A stretch of 64,000 nt of DNA from Thalassia testudinum (lineage: Eukaryota; Streptophyta; Magnoliopsida; Alismatales; Hydrocharitaceae), in NCBI GenBank assembly GCA_037157565.1, contig JAZHRO010000073.1:97070001-97134000 (forward strand), read 5' to 3'. The notes beneath the pieces were generated by a model. That model saw only the letters and a list, made by a program, of their open reading frames with translations, did not search any database and had not been told where the DNA came from. Positions 22,081 to 33,058 of the stretch are shown here, in pieces. Within the stretch, counting starts at the first letter, position 1. The number at the start of each line of letters is the position of its first letter. A program made the translations under genes and the position numbers.

Positions 22081-22572
22081 GGTAGGAAACTTCATTTCCT
22101 TTTTCTTAAGCTCCTCATTTCTGGAAGGAATTAAAATCAAGAATCAATTAGGATCAACTCGCATTATTTCATAGAATTAATCATTTGAGTTGTCTGATTT
22201 GATTTGCTTAGAAATCCCCATCTAGATATTTGCTCCTACTAGGGACTAAAGGTGCCTAATGCTATTCACCTTCTTGGTTGAGCCCTAGGTGCAAATTTTG
22301 GAAAGAATTTGACCTGAAAAATAGAGCCAAATTATGGTTTCCATTTTAGGGTTTCAAGAAAACACACTTTCTTGATTTAAAAGAAAATTGATTTCTCACA
22401 TTGTGTGTTACCTATGCCTTGGTTGAATTGACATAATCAAGAAAATCCTAAACGGAGGTTCTAACAATCACTTTAATTACTCAAATTTGGGACTTAATAA
22501 CTTGTTTGCAAACCACTCAGGGTGATTTTAGGCTCTTTACCTAGCTCATTCTAAACTTTAGGACAGGTTTGG
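22081..22572 (+). other. F1 leader, right of the B1 insertion
   Basis: Resumes after GGTAG and aligns loosely with 25584-25740 of F2 ('aggatcaactcgc', 'aggatctacttgcc'). No gene is visible. Confidence 0.5.
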
Positions 22573-25426
22573 TGAAGTTGACCCACCTTGTGGGTTAACC
22601 AAACTTCAAACTAGGTTACAAATCACAATCAATTCTAAGAAGGTCTTTTAGTGCATGTTTAGGAGGAGGTCCTTAAGCCCACCCTTTAGGCCTCCATTAG
22701 CAGTCCATTCTCGTCGAGGCTAGTGATGGTAACACCATTGTTAGCCATAACTAACTTAAATTAGTGGAAATCAAGTGATAAATGCTCCTACATGATTGCC
22801 TGAGGATAGTAATTCCACTCAGATCCATTCTGAGAAGAAAACATTAAAATAGGGCTAATTTTGCAATTTTAACATCAAACCGTGAATGTACAGTAATCAT
22901 GAGAATTTTTAGGGGTTAATTGAAGGTCTAGTGAGAATTAAATCCCAAAGAGTAGGTCCACATAGATAGAAATAGGATTTCACACGTTTCGAGAACCAAA
23001 CAGTACAACAAAACCCTAATTTTATACCTGCTTGAATTGAAGAGATTTTGGTTAGGATAAAATTTATCTAAACCTTTTGAAATTCATATAAAAGTATTCT
23101 ATGGGGTTTGGTATCCTTGGTTTGACTATTTGAACCCATTTTGACCTTGGATAGTGTCTCAGATGGGATTTTGCCCTAACTTGGGCTTTTATGTAAATTA
23201 CCTAATTAAATGTGGTCAAAACTCAAATCTGACTTCACCATTAGATTCCTTGAATCAAAATTAAGCTAAGGCCAAAATTTGGGCCCAATCAGAGTCCATC
23301 TTAACTTAGTTTGCATTTCAATCTTTAAAACCCCTATTTCCTACACTCAAACCCTTAACTTTTGAAATTCCTTTCAAATGAGTCCCTAGCTTCATATTCT
23401 TACAAAAATGACCCTTCTGCCATTGAATGTGTGAAAATACCTTCAGCCAAGATTCGAGAGAGAATCTCTCTCAAATCAGATCCAATCTCCTCCAAAATTG
23501 AAGGGAATGATCCACAGAAGATCCTCCACCGATTGAATCGAATTCCAGAGCTCAATCACAAGCCAAAAGCTCCGGCAAACTCTCCAAATTTAGTGGGTTC
23601 TCCTCATGAATTTCGTTAGGAATCCACCCTATTTTTGGGAAAACCAAGCCCTATCCGAGCTCTATATAAGCTCCTGGGGCTTCAATCGTCCCTTCTAGCA
23701 AGGTTTGAAGCCAAAACACCTCTTCTTTTCCTACCTCCGGCTTGCTTTGGCCTGATTCGACGAGCCTCCTCGAGTTTCTTCCTACGGCTAGCCAATAGCC
23801 AAATTGGCTGGTCATCCTTCTTCCCTAACTTTGTCAGCTCCTCAACAGCCAACTTAGGAGCCGCCTCGACCGTTTCTTACTCCCTATACCCCTTCCAAAG
23901 CCTTCGTCTCCTTCGGCGCCAACCAATCACAGCCGGTGCCAAATTCCCTCTCTTCTCATCCGTAGTTAGGTCCCCCTTCTTACTCTCCCTCTCTATTTCA
24001 ATTACATCTCCTTAACCTTCACTTTCGACCACTGCATCGCTCTCTCCCTCTCCATCTTCCCTAGCACCGGCAAAGCTCCAACGACATCACGTCCCACTAC
24101 ACTCCAATCCACCTGCTCAGACTCCCTAAAGCTCCACCTTACGCTTCCGACCAAAAGCCCTCACCCAATTTCATCATCCACTCACTCCACGACTCCACCA
24201 AACAACCCATCCTCTATCTACCTTCTTCGACTTCGCCACTTCATTATACACACCTTCGTGCGACACCATGACCACCACTACACTCATCGATGATTGGCGA
24301 ACCTTTTGAGCATATCTGACAAGGCTGCAAGGCTGTATTCTTTATTTTAGGTAACCAACTGGAGCTCTACTATCATCGTCATCATCTTCAACTGAGACTG
24401 CCTCTCTCTGACCACAACTGGACTCAAGACCACATTTAATTGATGCGGCTTCATCTCCTGAGGGTGTCTGCAGCACCAATTGAGTGAAGCATTAGTTGTA
24501 GCTGCCTCAATTCAACGAGCAACACACCCTGTAGCTGTGTGAAGAAGACAGCTCCTATTTAGTCCCACATCGTGTGGGAATAATATGGAGAGGCTCATAA
24601 ATTGATTTGTTGCCATAGCCTCTTCACCCAGCACATGAGGGTTAGGTCCCCCATGCACACGCTCACCCATGTGCTTTCACTCCTCACCTGCGACCACTGC
24701 CTGCAGGTCTGGACCCTTATCCGCGACCCGTATACCCGACTACCCATAACGTGGTTCTGAGATGAGGAAAGAGGAGAACTTCTAAGGATGGTGGGGGAAA
24801 GTTTTTCTCTAGGATTTGTGTCCTCGAGATGCATGCATGACCTGCTTGACACTTAGCATTTCGAGAGGTTGGTTGCTTATGCTTGAGATGTTGGCTCTAA
24901 GGCCCTGTGCTGAGGCTTAACCCTTGAGGTCTCTAAGGCCTTCTATTGAGGATTGGTGACTTTAAGTCATCTGGATTGCTTGGTTGACATCTGATACTAT
25001 GCACTTATTTGAGATTGGTACTGGCATGGAATTGGGTGATAAGTGGTTCAAAGACCACTGTTGGAATATATGACTTATTTGATTACATTGAACATGTGCT
25101 TAAATAAGGGGATTTAAGTGGTGATTCAAATCACCATTGTTTTGAGATTTTACTCTTTTTATCCAATGATATTTTGAGATACAATTTGGGCTAATCTTGG
25201 ATATATTTCTACGTATAATATTCTTTGAACATCTTTTTGTACTTAATTGATTGTGCTAATTATTTTTTAATCTGACTAGTGTGTGAATTCCATATTTACT
25301 CCTTGCGAATGACCTCAGACTCATTTTCTATTTTCGAGCATCTCTATAAATTTTAATGTTGTAAAGTGATTTTGTCGACTATACCATGTTGCGCATTTCA
25401 TAAATCAATGCAAAACGCTCACAACA
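22573..25426 (+). repeat. F2 LTR (left boundary uncertain)
   Basis: Ends ...CTCACAACA just before a primer site. The left end is not fixed: 22573 (TGAAGT then TGACCCAC-CTTG-TGGGTTAA) and 22724 (TGATGGT-AAC-ACCAT) both look like the TG-plus-hairpin starts of the other LTRs. A TATA box lies at 23663. LTR-leader-LTR-leader in the same orientation (F1, F2) could be a tandem recombinant. The 86- to 126-codon frames inside it are not convincing genes. Confidence 0.55.
23663..23670 (+). promoter_or_regulatory. F2 LTR TATA box
   Basis: CTCTATATAAGCTCC, a clean TATA context in the LTR. Confidence 0.5.
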
Positions 25427-25429
25427 TTT

Positions 25430-25449
25430 TGGCGACATTGCCTGGGAGC
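25430..25449 (+). other. F2 primer binding site (degenerate tRNA-Asp type)
   Basis: TTGGCGACATTGCCTGGGAG, three bases after the LTR end. F2 leader sequence follows to about 25740, where LINE sequence begins. Confidence 0.65.
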
Positions 25450-25739
25450 AATGTAGAATTCACCACTAATTGAATCTTATTTGATTGAGCTTATTACTAC
25501 CTTGCCCTATTTGTTTTGCTTGTAATTTTGCAAGGTACATCATGAGAAGATCTTCCACACAATCAACCACTTCAGGGGCAGGTAAAATTTCTCTTCTTCT
25601 CTAGTTGACGTCTTAATCTTGGGGAAGAGAAAAAGGAAACAAATGAATTAGGATCTACTTGCCTCATTTTTCTAGTAATCAACATTTAAAGGAAAAGTTT
25701 CTTGATTTGTGAACTTTATTTTATAACTGATTGAGGACC

Positions 25740-27083
25740 TTGGAACCCTAGGATGAGGGGACATGATGGCGACGGTGTAGTAGAGGAGGAAGAGGGTTGG
25801 AGGGTTTGGAGATCCAACGGCTAGCGCCAGAGAGATCGAAAAGGTTTGTCCCCATCTGCTGCTCATCATAGCCGTGAGGATAGAGGTAGATAGCGGCATG
25901 GTAAAAGAGGAAATGTAGAGATTTTATGCTACAGATGCAGAAGAAGAGGACACATGGCCGTAGCTTGCAGCTCCCCTATCCTCTGTCTGGCATGTGGAGG
26001 ATTTGGCCACAAAAAGGATGCCTGCAGGAGAAAGACATCTTCCTATCTTGGTAGGGAAGCATACCGAAAAGGCCCAAATGAGAAGAATTTTTGGCCTCCT
26101 CCTCCACCCGAAGGTTTTAATCATGTTCTAGATGTGAAGATTCCCTTATCCAAAGATGCTGGTGACTCAGAGATGATCTTGCGAGGGCCCTTATCGGTGA
26201 GGCCATGACAGGGATGATTTCATTCTCACAAGCTAAGAAATTGGTGAGTTCCTTATCCCTATTCTCTAAGGGGTGGAAGATAGCGATGTTGGGTGGCTCG
26301 CATTTCTTGTTGTTTGGTCTAGGCATATAGATGTAGAGAACCTTCATTTCTGTGTAAGTTTCTTTGAAGGGCTAAATGTTATCTGGAGATTAGTATCTCC
26401 TTTTGATGGGGCGATACAGGAGCGACCTCCCCAAAGAGCATAATAGCGAAAGGGAACTTTGGAAATCGGAGGACTCCCCTTGCATTTGAGAGTCCATAGC
26501 GTGGTGTCTAATGTGATTTATAGCTTTGTAGCCATTATTGAAGGAGCAAGTGTGGGTTTGTTGGAGGGTGATGGAAGATGCACATCAATAGAGATCAAAC
26601 TGACCCAGGGTGGCCAAGTTCCAAACAAAATAATCCTTAGATATGAAGGGAATTCATGGCTTCTCCATGTGAGATTTTTCCTTCACCAGGATAACAAACA
26701 AGAGTAAGGGGGAGAGAGGTCATATGCAGAAGTGGTTGGGGTACAAAGCAGCAACTCTGAAAGTCAGTCACACCATCAAGAAAGTCCTGATTTGAAGAAG
26801 AGAAAGGGATCCATGGCTTGGCAACACAAGATGAGTCGATGAGCATGCCTATTCGAAACTAGCAGGGAGGTGAGGAGAAACTTGAATACCCTGAAGGGAG
26901 GGAAAATGTGCCTGCAAGAGTGACTGTAAAAGGACAGGAAGATGAACTAATGATAGATAAAGGTAAGGGGGTCAATTTTACCTTTAAGGCACTAGAAGGA
27001 TTGGAATATGGGGTTGGCTCATCCTCAACAATCAAACTTGGTCACTCTCCCTGCAAGCTTAGAGGAAGAACAGTTGGTGGGGG
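25740..27083 (+). pseudogene. LINE (L1 clade) ORF1 remnant
   Basis: A short open segment (25894-26208) carries two CCHC knuckles, CYRCRRRGHMAVAC and CLACGGFGHKKDAC, with Arg/Lys-rich spacing, the nucleic-acid binding module of plant L1 ORF1. Further on, 26459-26707 (EIGGLPLHLRVHSV...) resembles the DUF4283 segment that follows the knuckles in many monocot ORF1 proteins. Other parts lie in different frames with stops. It is cut at 27083 by element B2; the LINE continues at 42352 with ORF2. Confidence 0.7.
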
Positions 27084-28750
27084 TGATATAGACACATCTA
27101 TTCAGGTTAAAATGCCTAATCATGCAAGTTCCTAGGCTTAGATTTGCATTTCATGTTATAAATATTGCATAGCATGCATCATTCTGAATTTAGAGTAGTT
27201 GGACATATTTTAGGTTAATTAGGTACATTTTATGGTTAGGAGAGAAGATGATTTATTTCAGGGCCTCAGATGGATGATCGGACCATAGGGATCTGATCAA
27301 GACAACGATCGGAGGCTAACGCCTCTGAAATAATCTAGATTAGAATCCCGTATCATCATATGAAGTCCGAGGAAGATCAACAGCCAGGGGGCAATGCGAC
27401 ATCCATACAAGTCTTGGATGAAGAATCCGACCATACGGATGGATCCGGAGCAATGATCGCAGTCCAGCAACACAGGAATCATGTCACTCTGAGCACCGTG
27501 GCACCCTCTACAACAGAATGAAGATGGACAACGTAGATGGCACCACGTGGCGCCATCTGATCTGCCCCTGGGTGTCCGCAAAACTTCCTCTTCCTCTGAG
27601 CAAGTAATCTCCACCGTTGGATTTCCATCTAACGATTGAAGTGGTTGAGCCTCAAAATGTAGCCGCAACCTTCTAACTCTTGTAGCGCATTGGTGAATCG
27701 CTCACCGCACACCAACTGCCATGGGGTCGAGTCCCACTGAAGCTTCCAATCCAGCCCAACGGGCACAGCATCAAAAGGCACGATCAGTTGGTGCGCCTAA
27801 GCCATTGATCAAGCATCGGACAACCACGACTGCTCCAGTAGATGACAGCAGGGTTATGCACGAATTTGCTACGATAGTTGCGTGGGCCTTTAGTGACACT
27901 TACAGCTGTCACTAATGGCCCGTGCACGCTAGCAAAGAAATTGAAGGCACGAATCTTTAGTGACAGAAAGGGTGGATCTGTAGTGACGTTTACAGATATC
28001 AGTAATAACCCAGATGCAAATTTGTTCTTCCTCCATAATGAAAGGACCTACCCATCACCATTCCAAACCATCTCTTCCTCTCTTCCTCTCACCACCTCCA
28101 AGGCTCTAGGGAGATCTTGTCCCAAGCCTGGGATGCTCCTCTAGAGTAGAAATAAAATAGTTTTCCCACCTCTCATCCGCATTCGTGGAGCATCCCATGG
28201 CCATTCTCTCATCGCCCTTCGGGAAGAAGATCCTCACTGCGATGCCATCCTACCCCATCCTCCTTCCTCCGGCTCCATCCCCATTCATCCCGCTCCTCAC
28301 CACCTTCCTCCACGCGACGTCAGAGCGAGTCGTCCTCCAAGCAACCATCGAGGGGGATTTCTCTCACCTCTTTCTATCTTTCTTTCGCTTTTATAGTGTA
28401 GATTTTCCTCTTTTGTAGTTGTAACAAACAATTCTTTATAAATAGATTATTGTTCTTCTCTCTCTCTCTTTCCTTTATATTTTTGCAAGTAGATTAGCTA
28501 GATAAAATTTCATCAACCTAATCTCTTCCCATATTAAAAATACCAAAAATATTATAAAAGATAAAAACAACAAAAACAAATAAAAGCGAAATGTGGATTT
28601 TTCAAAACCAAACGTTCACCTCCCCATGTTCGACCCGAGACTCACTTTTCAAGTTTCGGTTATAAATTTTATCTGATAGACGCATTTTGCTAGCTTTGAC
28701 GATGGGTCCTCTGAACCTAAAATTTAATTCGTGAAACACACCCTTCATCA
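27084..28750 (+). repeat. B2 5' LTR
   Basis: 1667 bp, TGATATAGAC...CCTTCATCA; start hairpin ATAGA-CACA-TCTAT. It carries the CACGTG palindrome (27536), TAGTGAC inverted repeats (27892-28010) and a damaged TATA box (CATAATGAAAGG, 28034) where the 3' LTR has TATAAAAG. Pairs with 40712-42351. Confidence 0.9.
27536..27557. promoter_or_regulatory. CACGTG palindrome in the B2 5' LTR
   Basis: GATGGCACCAC then GTGGCGCCATC; perfect G-box core, about 500 bp upstream of the TATA position. Confidence 0.8.
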
Positions 28751-28752
28751 TT

Positions 28753-28771
28753 TGGGCGCCGTTACTGGGGA
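28753..28771 (+). other. B2 primer binding site (tRNA-Asp)
   Basis: TGGGCGCCGTTACTGGGGA, two bases after the 5' LTR end. Confidence 0.8.
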
Positions 28772-28915
28772 GGCAACGCTCTTTGGTTTTTATCGCATTT
28801 TCCTGCATTACTTACATATTTCTCTAAGCTATCTTTCTTCGATTTATTGTCTTGCAGGAACCCGATAGTGGAGCAGAGGGTGGTAGATTGGAGTAAAGTG
28901 CAGGTAGAGAATTTT

Positions 28916-29962
28916 GTAAGTTCCCCCCACTTCCCCACCCACTAGTTCATTTCACCACATTAATAACTCAAACCCAAATCAACTTAGGTGCTTTTTATAA
29001 ACCCTAGGATAGATCTAGTTGTTTGTTTGTCATCTCCACTCATCTCACCCCCACATATATTAGAAAGAAAGAAAATACTCTTCTCTTGTGGAATTTTCTA
29101 AAAAATACACACATTAACACCCACAACTCTCAACTTACGGTGCACCACTCCACTTTGATTCTACCACTTAACCGAGATCTGACCTATAGATTTGGTACAC
29201 CTTAACTCAACATACACATAAGTAAGTAGAAATCTGATTAGGTTAAGACTTTTTGTGTGCCTCAATCAAGTGGTGTAATAGGCTAATTGCTTGAACAGTT
29301 TGGGCTGCACCACTCAATCTAAAACTGATCCATCAAGTAGCTTGCCACTTAGGGTTAATTATTAGGGTTGAACCAGGCACTCCACATTATTTTTTATTTT
29401 TAAAGGAACATATCATCACTCGTGTTTTCAAAACTTGGAGTGTTCTACTAAACCTTGATTGAACCAACCTAAGAATTAAACCCTAAAAGCTACTAAACAA
29501 GGTTAAACCCTAAAAGACACATCAACAAATAACCTTGTTTGCAAACCATGGTTGCGCACACACACACATTTTAACTGATCATTAAGGGCACAACCCATCT
29601 TAAGGGCCCATCACATTCCAAGAGCATGATCATCCCAAGCCTAACTAAAACTAAGTAGACATTGGCCTTAAGGATTGATTAGCTCTTCGAGGCTCAGATT
29701 GAGATTTTTTTTATTAATTTGCTTTTGCTGGTCCATCTAATGTCTAACTTGGGAGTGGCATCAAATGACCACGGCTGGGGGGTACACTAGGAACCGGAGG
29801 TGTTAGCCAAAGGAAGAACCTTCTCCCTAGTCCCTCCATCTAACAGGTTGGATTGACTGGATAAAAGTAGACCAAATTGTTTATAATCTCAAGATGGGTC
29901 CTGGGAGTCTGTAGGTCTTTAGGCTTCCCACATAAGGATTGGTTTGGTTGATTGTATTGCAG
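28916..29962 (+). other. Predicted B2 leader intron
   Basis: Donor ATTTT/GTAAGTT; acceptor TTGTATTGCAG/GGAACC; 1047 bp. The acceptor is 39 bp before the ORF-beta ATG. The upstream exon end 'ggtagattggagtaaagtg' is shared with B1 and, nearly, with G. Confidence 0.6.
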
Positions 29963-30001
29963 GGAACCTTTTCTCTTCTCTATTTTCCCTCCATTTCTAC
30001 C

Positions 30002-30155
30002 ATGTACCCTTCCACATCGTACACACATTTCACATCCTATCCTCCTACCACCAGTTATCCCCAAGATGATTGCTATCCCTACTTGACTTGTAATTACCCA
30101 TCCACTAGCCGGTATAACTTTGATTGGGGATACGAATCTGAACCTCAGTGTTTAG
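30002..30155 (+). pseudogene. ORF-beta of B2, first part (before the A4 insertion)
   Basis: MYPSTSYTHFTSYPP... through SEPQC, matching residues 1-50 of the B1 protein. It is interrupted by A4 at the target TTTAG. The frame continues correctly at 37791, so A4 entered an otherwise readable gene. Confidence 0.8.
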
Positions 30156-30394
30156 TGATTAGCCCATAGTTGTGGGCTATTTAAGTATTTAATTGCCTAC
30201 ACATTAGGTTAATTCTAACATTTATTTAGTATAAATTAGGATGTAAATAGATTAATTCATAGTTTTAATCTAATTACAAAATCCATACATTGCATTCATA
30301 TCTTAAGTGCATTTAGAATTAGCTTAGAATAGCATTCATCTAATTAGATAACCAATTAGGTACATTGTCTTCATTAACATAGAAGTTGAGGGTC

Positions 30395-30408
30395 TATACA
30401 TAAATAAT
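30395..30408 (+). promoter_or_regulatory. A4 5' LTR TATA box
   Basis: TATACATAAATAAT; the 3' LTR copy is at 36396 and the related LTR A5 has TATAAATAAT at 44891. Confidence 0.5.
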
Positions 30409-30819
30409 CCTAATATTTTAACATTATTTTCTTTATTCTTCTTCTTTCAGAACGGCTGGGTGCCGCTCCAATGCCCGGCTGCTGCAGTGATGAAGCCATT
30501 AAAGGGGGAGCGGATGTGGTGGATCTGGTCAGCGGCTAATTTCAAACTTGTTCAAGCCACTGCAAAAGGAGTAGGGAGGCAGCCGAGCTCGGGAGGCCTC
30601 CGCCACCGACCCACCACTGTGCAGAGAGAACCTCTCTCTTCCACTCCACACTGCCGACCTCTACTGTGGCGACGAGTCTCCAGCACCGTGGGCGTGTGGT
30701 GTGACAGGCCACACCGCCATCCGGAGCTCGCCGCATCACCGTGAGCAGCTTAGCGTGCATCTTCCTCGCCGTCGTCGCAGACCACCACCACCGAGCTACT
30801 GATCAGCCACCCTCTCAGT

Positions 30820-30859
30820 AACTTAAGACGTCTGGGAAATTTCCCAGACGACTGAAGTT
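30820..30859. promoter_or_regulatory. GACGTC palindrome, 5' LTR copy (one arm mutated)
   Basis: Same palindrome as 36821-36860, but the right arm reads CAGACGACTG, so one C-box is lost. Confidence 0.7.
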
Positions 30860-31791
30860 ACCCGCTCACCTCCACTTCCTCTGCCTGCACTCTCCAACCG
30901 GCCACCAGACCGCCTGCACCCTCCACCGCTCACCGGATGCAGACCTGCGCACGCCTGCAGATCAGCCCACGCCACCTTCCCCGCGCCCACCATCAACTAC
31001 GCTTGCAGACCACCACAGCCATCTCCACGCGCCTGCAGACCACTGCCCACGCCAATCGCGCCAGCGCCCTCCGCAGACCCTCCGCAGCGCACGCCATCCT
31101 CCAACCGAGCTGCAGCACCCTCCGCCGCGCTTGCAGAACCGCCTGCAGCGCCCTCTTCCCCGCGCCTGCAGACGAACTCCTGCCACGCCAGCCGCAGCAG
31201 TGCCCACGGCAGCGGCAGCAGCCACCCCCGAAGCAGCAGTAGGTGGCGGACTCCACGGCAACAGGCTGCGCAAGCTGTCGGCTACAGCACCTCCGCCGGA
31301 GCTCGTCCGGCCACCTCTGGCCGCCGCGCGACTCGCCGCCACCACCGATTCAAAGCCCTTGATCCAAGGGACCTCCTCCGAGCTTCCCGCGCCTGGCCAT
31401 CGGCTCCTCGTCGCGCAAGACAACGGGGAAAAATTCCCCGATTTTGCTACAGTAAAACATTAATTAAAATTTACATTTTCTGCCATTGCCACATTTTAAA
31501 CATATTCTATTGACTCTGCATTGCGGAAAATATCCTGTAGTTTCTCATAATTGCCATTTCAGCATTGTTTCTTGCTTAAACCTTAATCTAAAGGCAATCT
31601 TGGCTTGGTTCTTGTCCAAATTGACTACGAACAAACATTTTTAAGTGGCGCGAATTTTAATACGTTATTGCCTCCCTGTGGATACGACCCGCTCCTCTGC
31701 GAGTGGTTATTTCTTGTTAAAAATTGATTAGTCGATTTTTCCACCACATTAAACTACAAACGACTTAAAAGCGAAAGATCGATCAGCCAAA

Positions 31792-31809
31792 TGGCACCGT
31801 TGCCGGGGA
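31792..31809 (+). other. A4 primer binding site (tRNA-Asp)
   Basis: TGGCACCGTTGCCGGGGA, one change from the canonical complement; six bases after the LTR end. Confidence 0.9.
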
Positions 31810-33058
31810 GGCAACAGACGCAATAATTTCGCCTAATTTTATTTTGATTATTTGTCATTTGCACAGAGATTTGACCATTCATTATTTTCTTTTTTGTGCG
31901 AGAAAATTTGTGCAGGAATCAGCCACTGTGAGAGGCGACCCTTGACGTCGCCAGACGAGAAGTGGACAAGCAATTTTGAAAGGAGGAGAAGGACGAGGAT
32001 GCGACGGGCATCATTGTATTTAATCGCTAATTTAATTAGAATAGAATTAAGACTGAAGACTTAATTTTTCATTACAGTTAGTTTGAAACCCTTGTTCTGG
32101 GGCATATTTTGAGGGTTTGTTCCCCGATTTTGTTTTGGACCCGTGTTAGGTAATTTTTGGGAGCCTATTCCCTTTTCTTTAGATTTAGGTTTTTTTTTTA
32201 TTATTATTACTTTTATTTGCTTATGCATAAGTAGTTCTAAAAAAAATAGAAAAAGAAAAAAAAATGAGCTGCCTGCTAGAAGCTGCCTGCCCTAGGACGA
32301 ACCATTTAAGTCTATATGAGCAGCCTCTAGATTTACTTTTCTGCATTGCGTGCATTTTTGCATTGAAGATCTCTGGAGGCAAGGTACATATTCTCTTACT
32401 TTGCATCCTATTTTTGATCACGCATTGCATTTGGGATTTAATGCGAAGACTACCTAATCTGTACTGAATAAATCTAACAAGTGGTCACATATTTTTTTAG
32501 AAAAAGGACTAATTAAATGAAGGACATTTTAAAAACCAAGGATTTGATTTTCAAACTTGGCGTGCGATTCAAAGTTCAAAATCTTTGACGGTGTATGCAC
32601 ACTTATTTCACTTGCACCACGGCACGCTTCTAGACACTCCTTAGGTTTGGAAATACTAGGACAAGAGCCCTCCTTTCGTTGGATTTTGAAGTGTTCGGAA
32701 CTTGAGATCAAAGGTTTTGTAAATCCAAAGAGGGGGATACCCTATCACGGATTTTTGGGGGTAGTTGAGGAGCACCGTGAAAGCACAGCTTCAAAGGAAG
32801 GCTTAGGCCTACTTGCATCCCTCGATCTTCCATCTTTGGATCTACTTGACCATTTGAGATTTAGGGAAGAACACCTAAGCTCCAACTAGGTCTTTTTAGG
32901 CGAGCCGTAGGTCGACAATAGGCGCGTAAATTGATTGAACAAATTGTATTGTCACCTGCAATCTGACTTAAAATCAAAAGCCTAAATTGGGAAAGACCTA
33001 AAAGGTCCTTTTTGAATTGTGTCTTGCTTGGGGAATTCTGATTGAAGTGTGAGTTAGA
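31810..33058 (+). other. A4 leader
   Basis: AT-rich non-coding sequence before ORF-alpha. I see no clear splice pair of the B/G type here and no gene; a 110-codon frame at 32557 has no counterpart in A1 or A2. Confidence 0.5.

Larger units (their letters stand above)
30156..31785 (+). repeat. A4 5' LTR
   Basis: Begins TGATT then hairpin AGCCCA-TAGTTG-TGGGCT. TATA box at 30395, ACGT-core palindrome at 30820, GC-rich middle (30460-31440), and tail 'CCTCCCTGTGGATACGACC...CCACCACATTAAAC'. Confidence 0.92.

Noticed and set aside
23362..24015. Frames of 85 and 126 codons in the F2 LTR
   Set aside because: No counterpart in F1, no recognisable domain; the second has a Ser/Pro/Leu-rich spurious look.
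30937..31463. Frames of 101-153 codons in the A4 5' LTR, repeated at 36963-37459 in the 3' LTR
   Set aside because: Duplicated only because LTRs are duplicated; Ala/Arg/Pro-rich, both strands open, no protein-like motif.
32557..32889. 110-codon frame in the A4 leader
   Set aside because: No homologue in the A1 or A2 leaders and no known motif; kept as leader.
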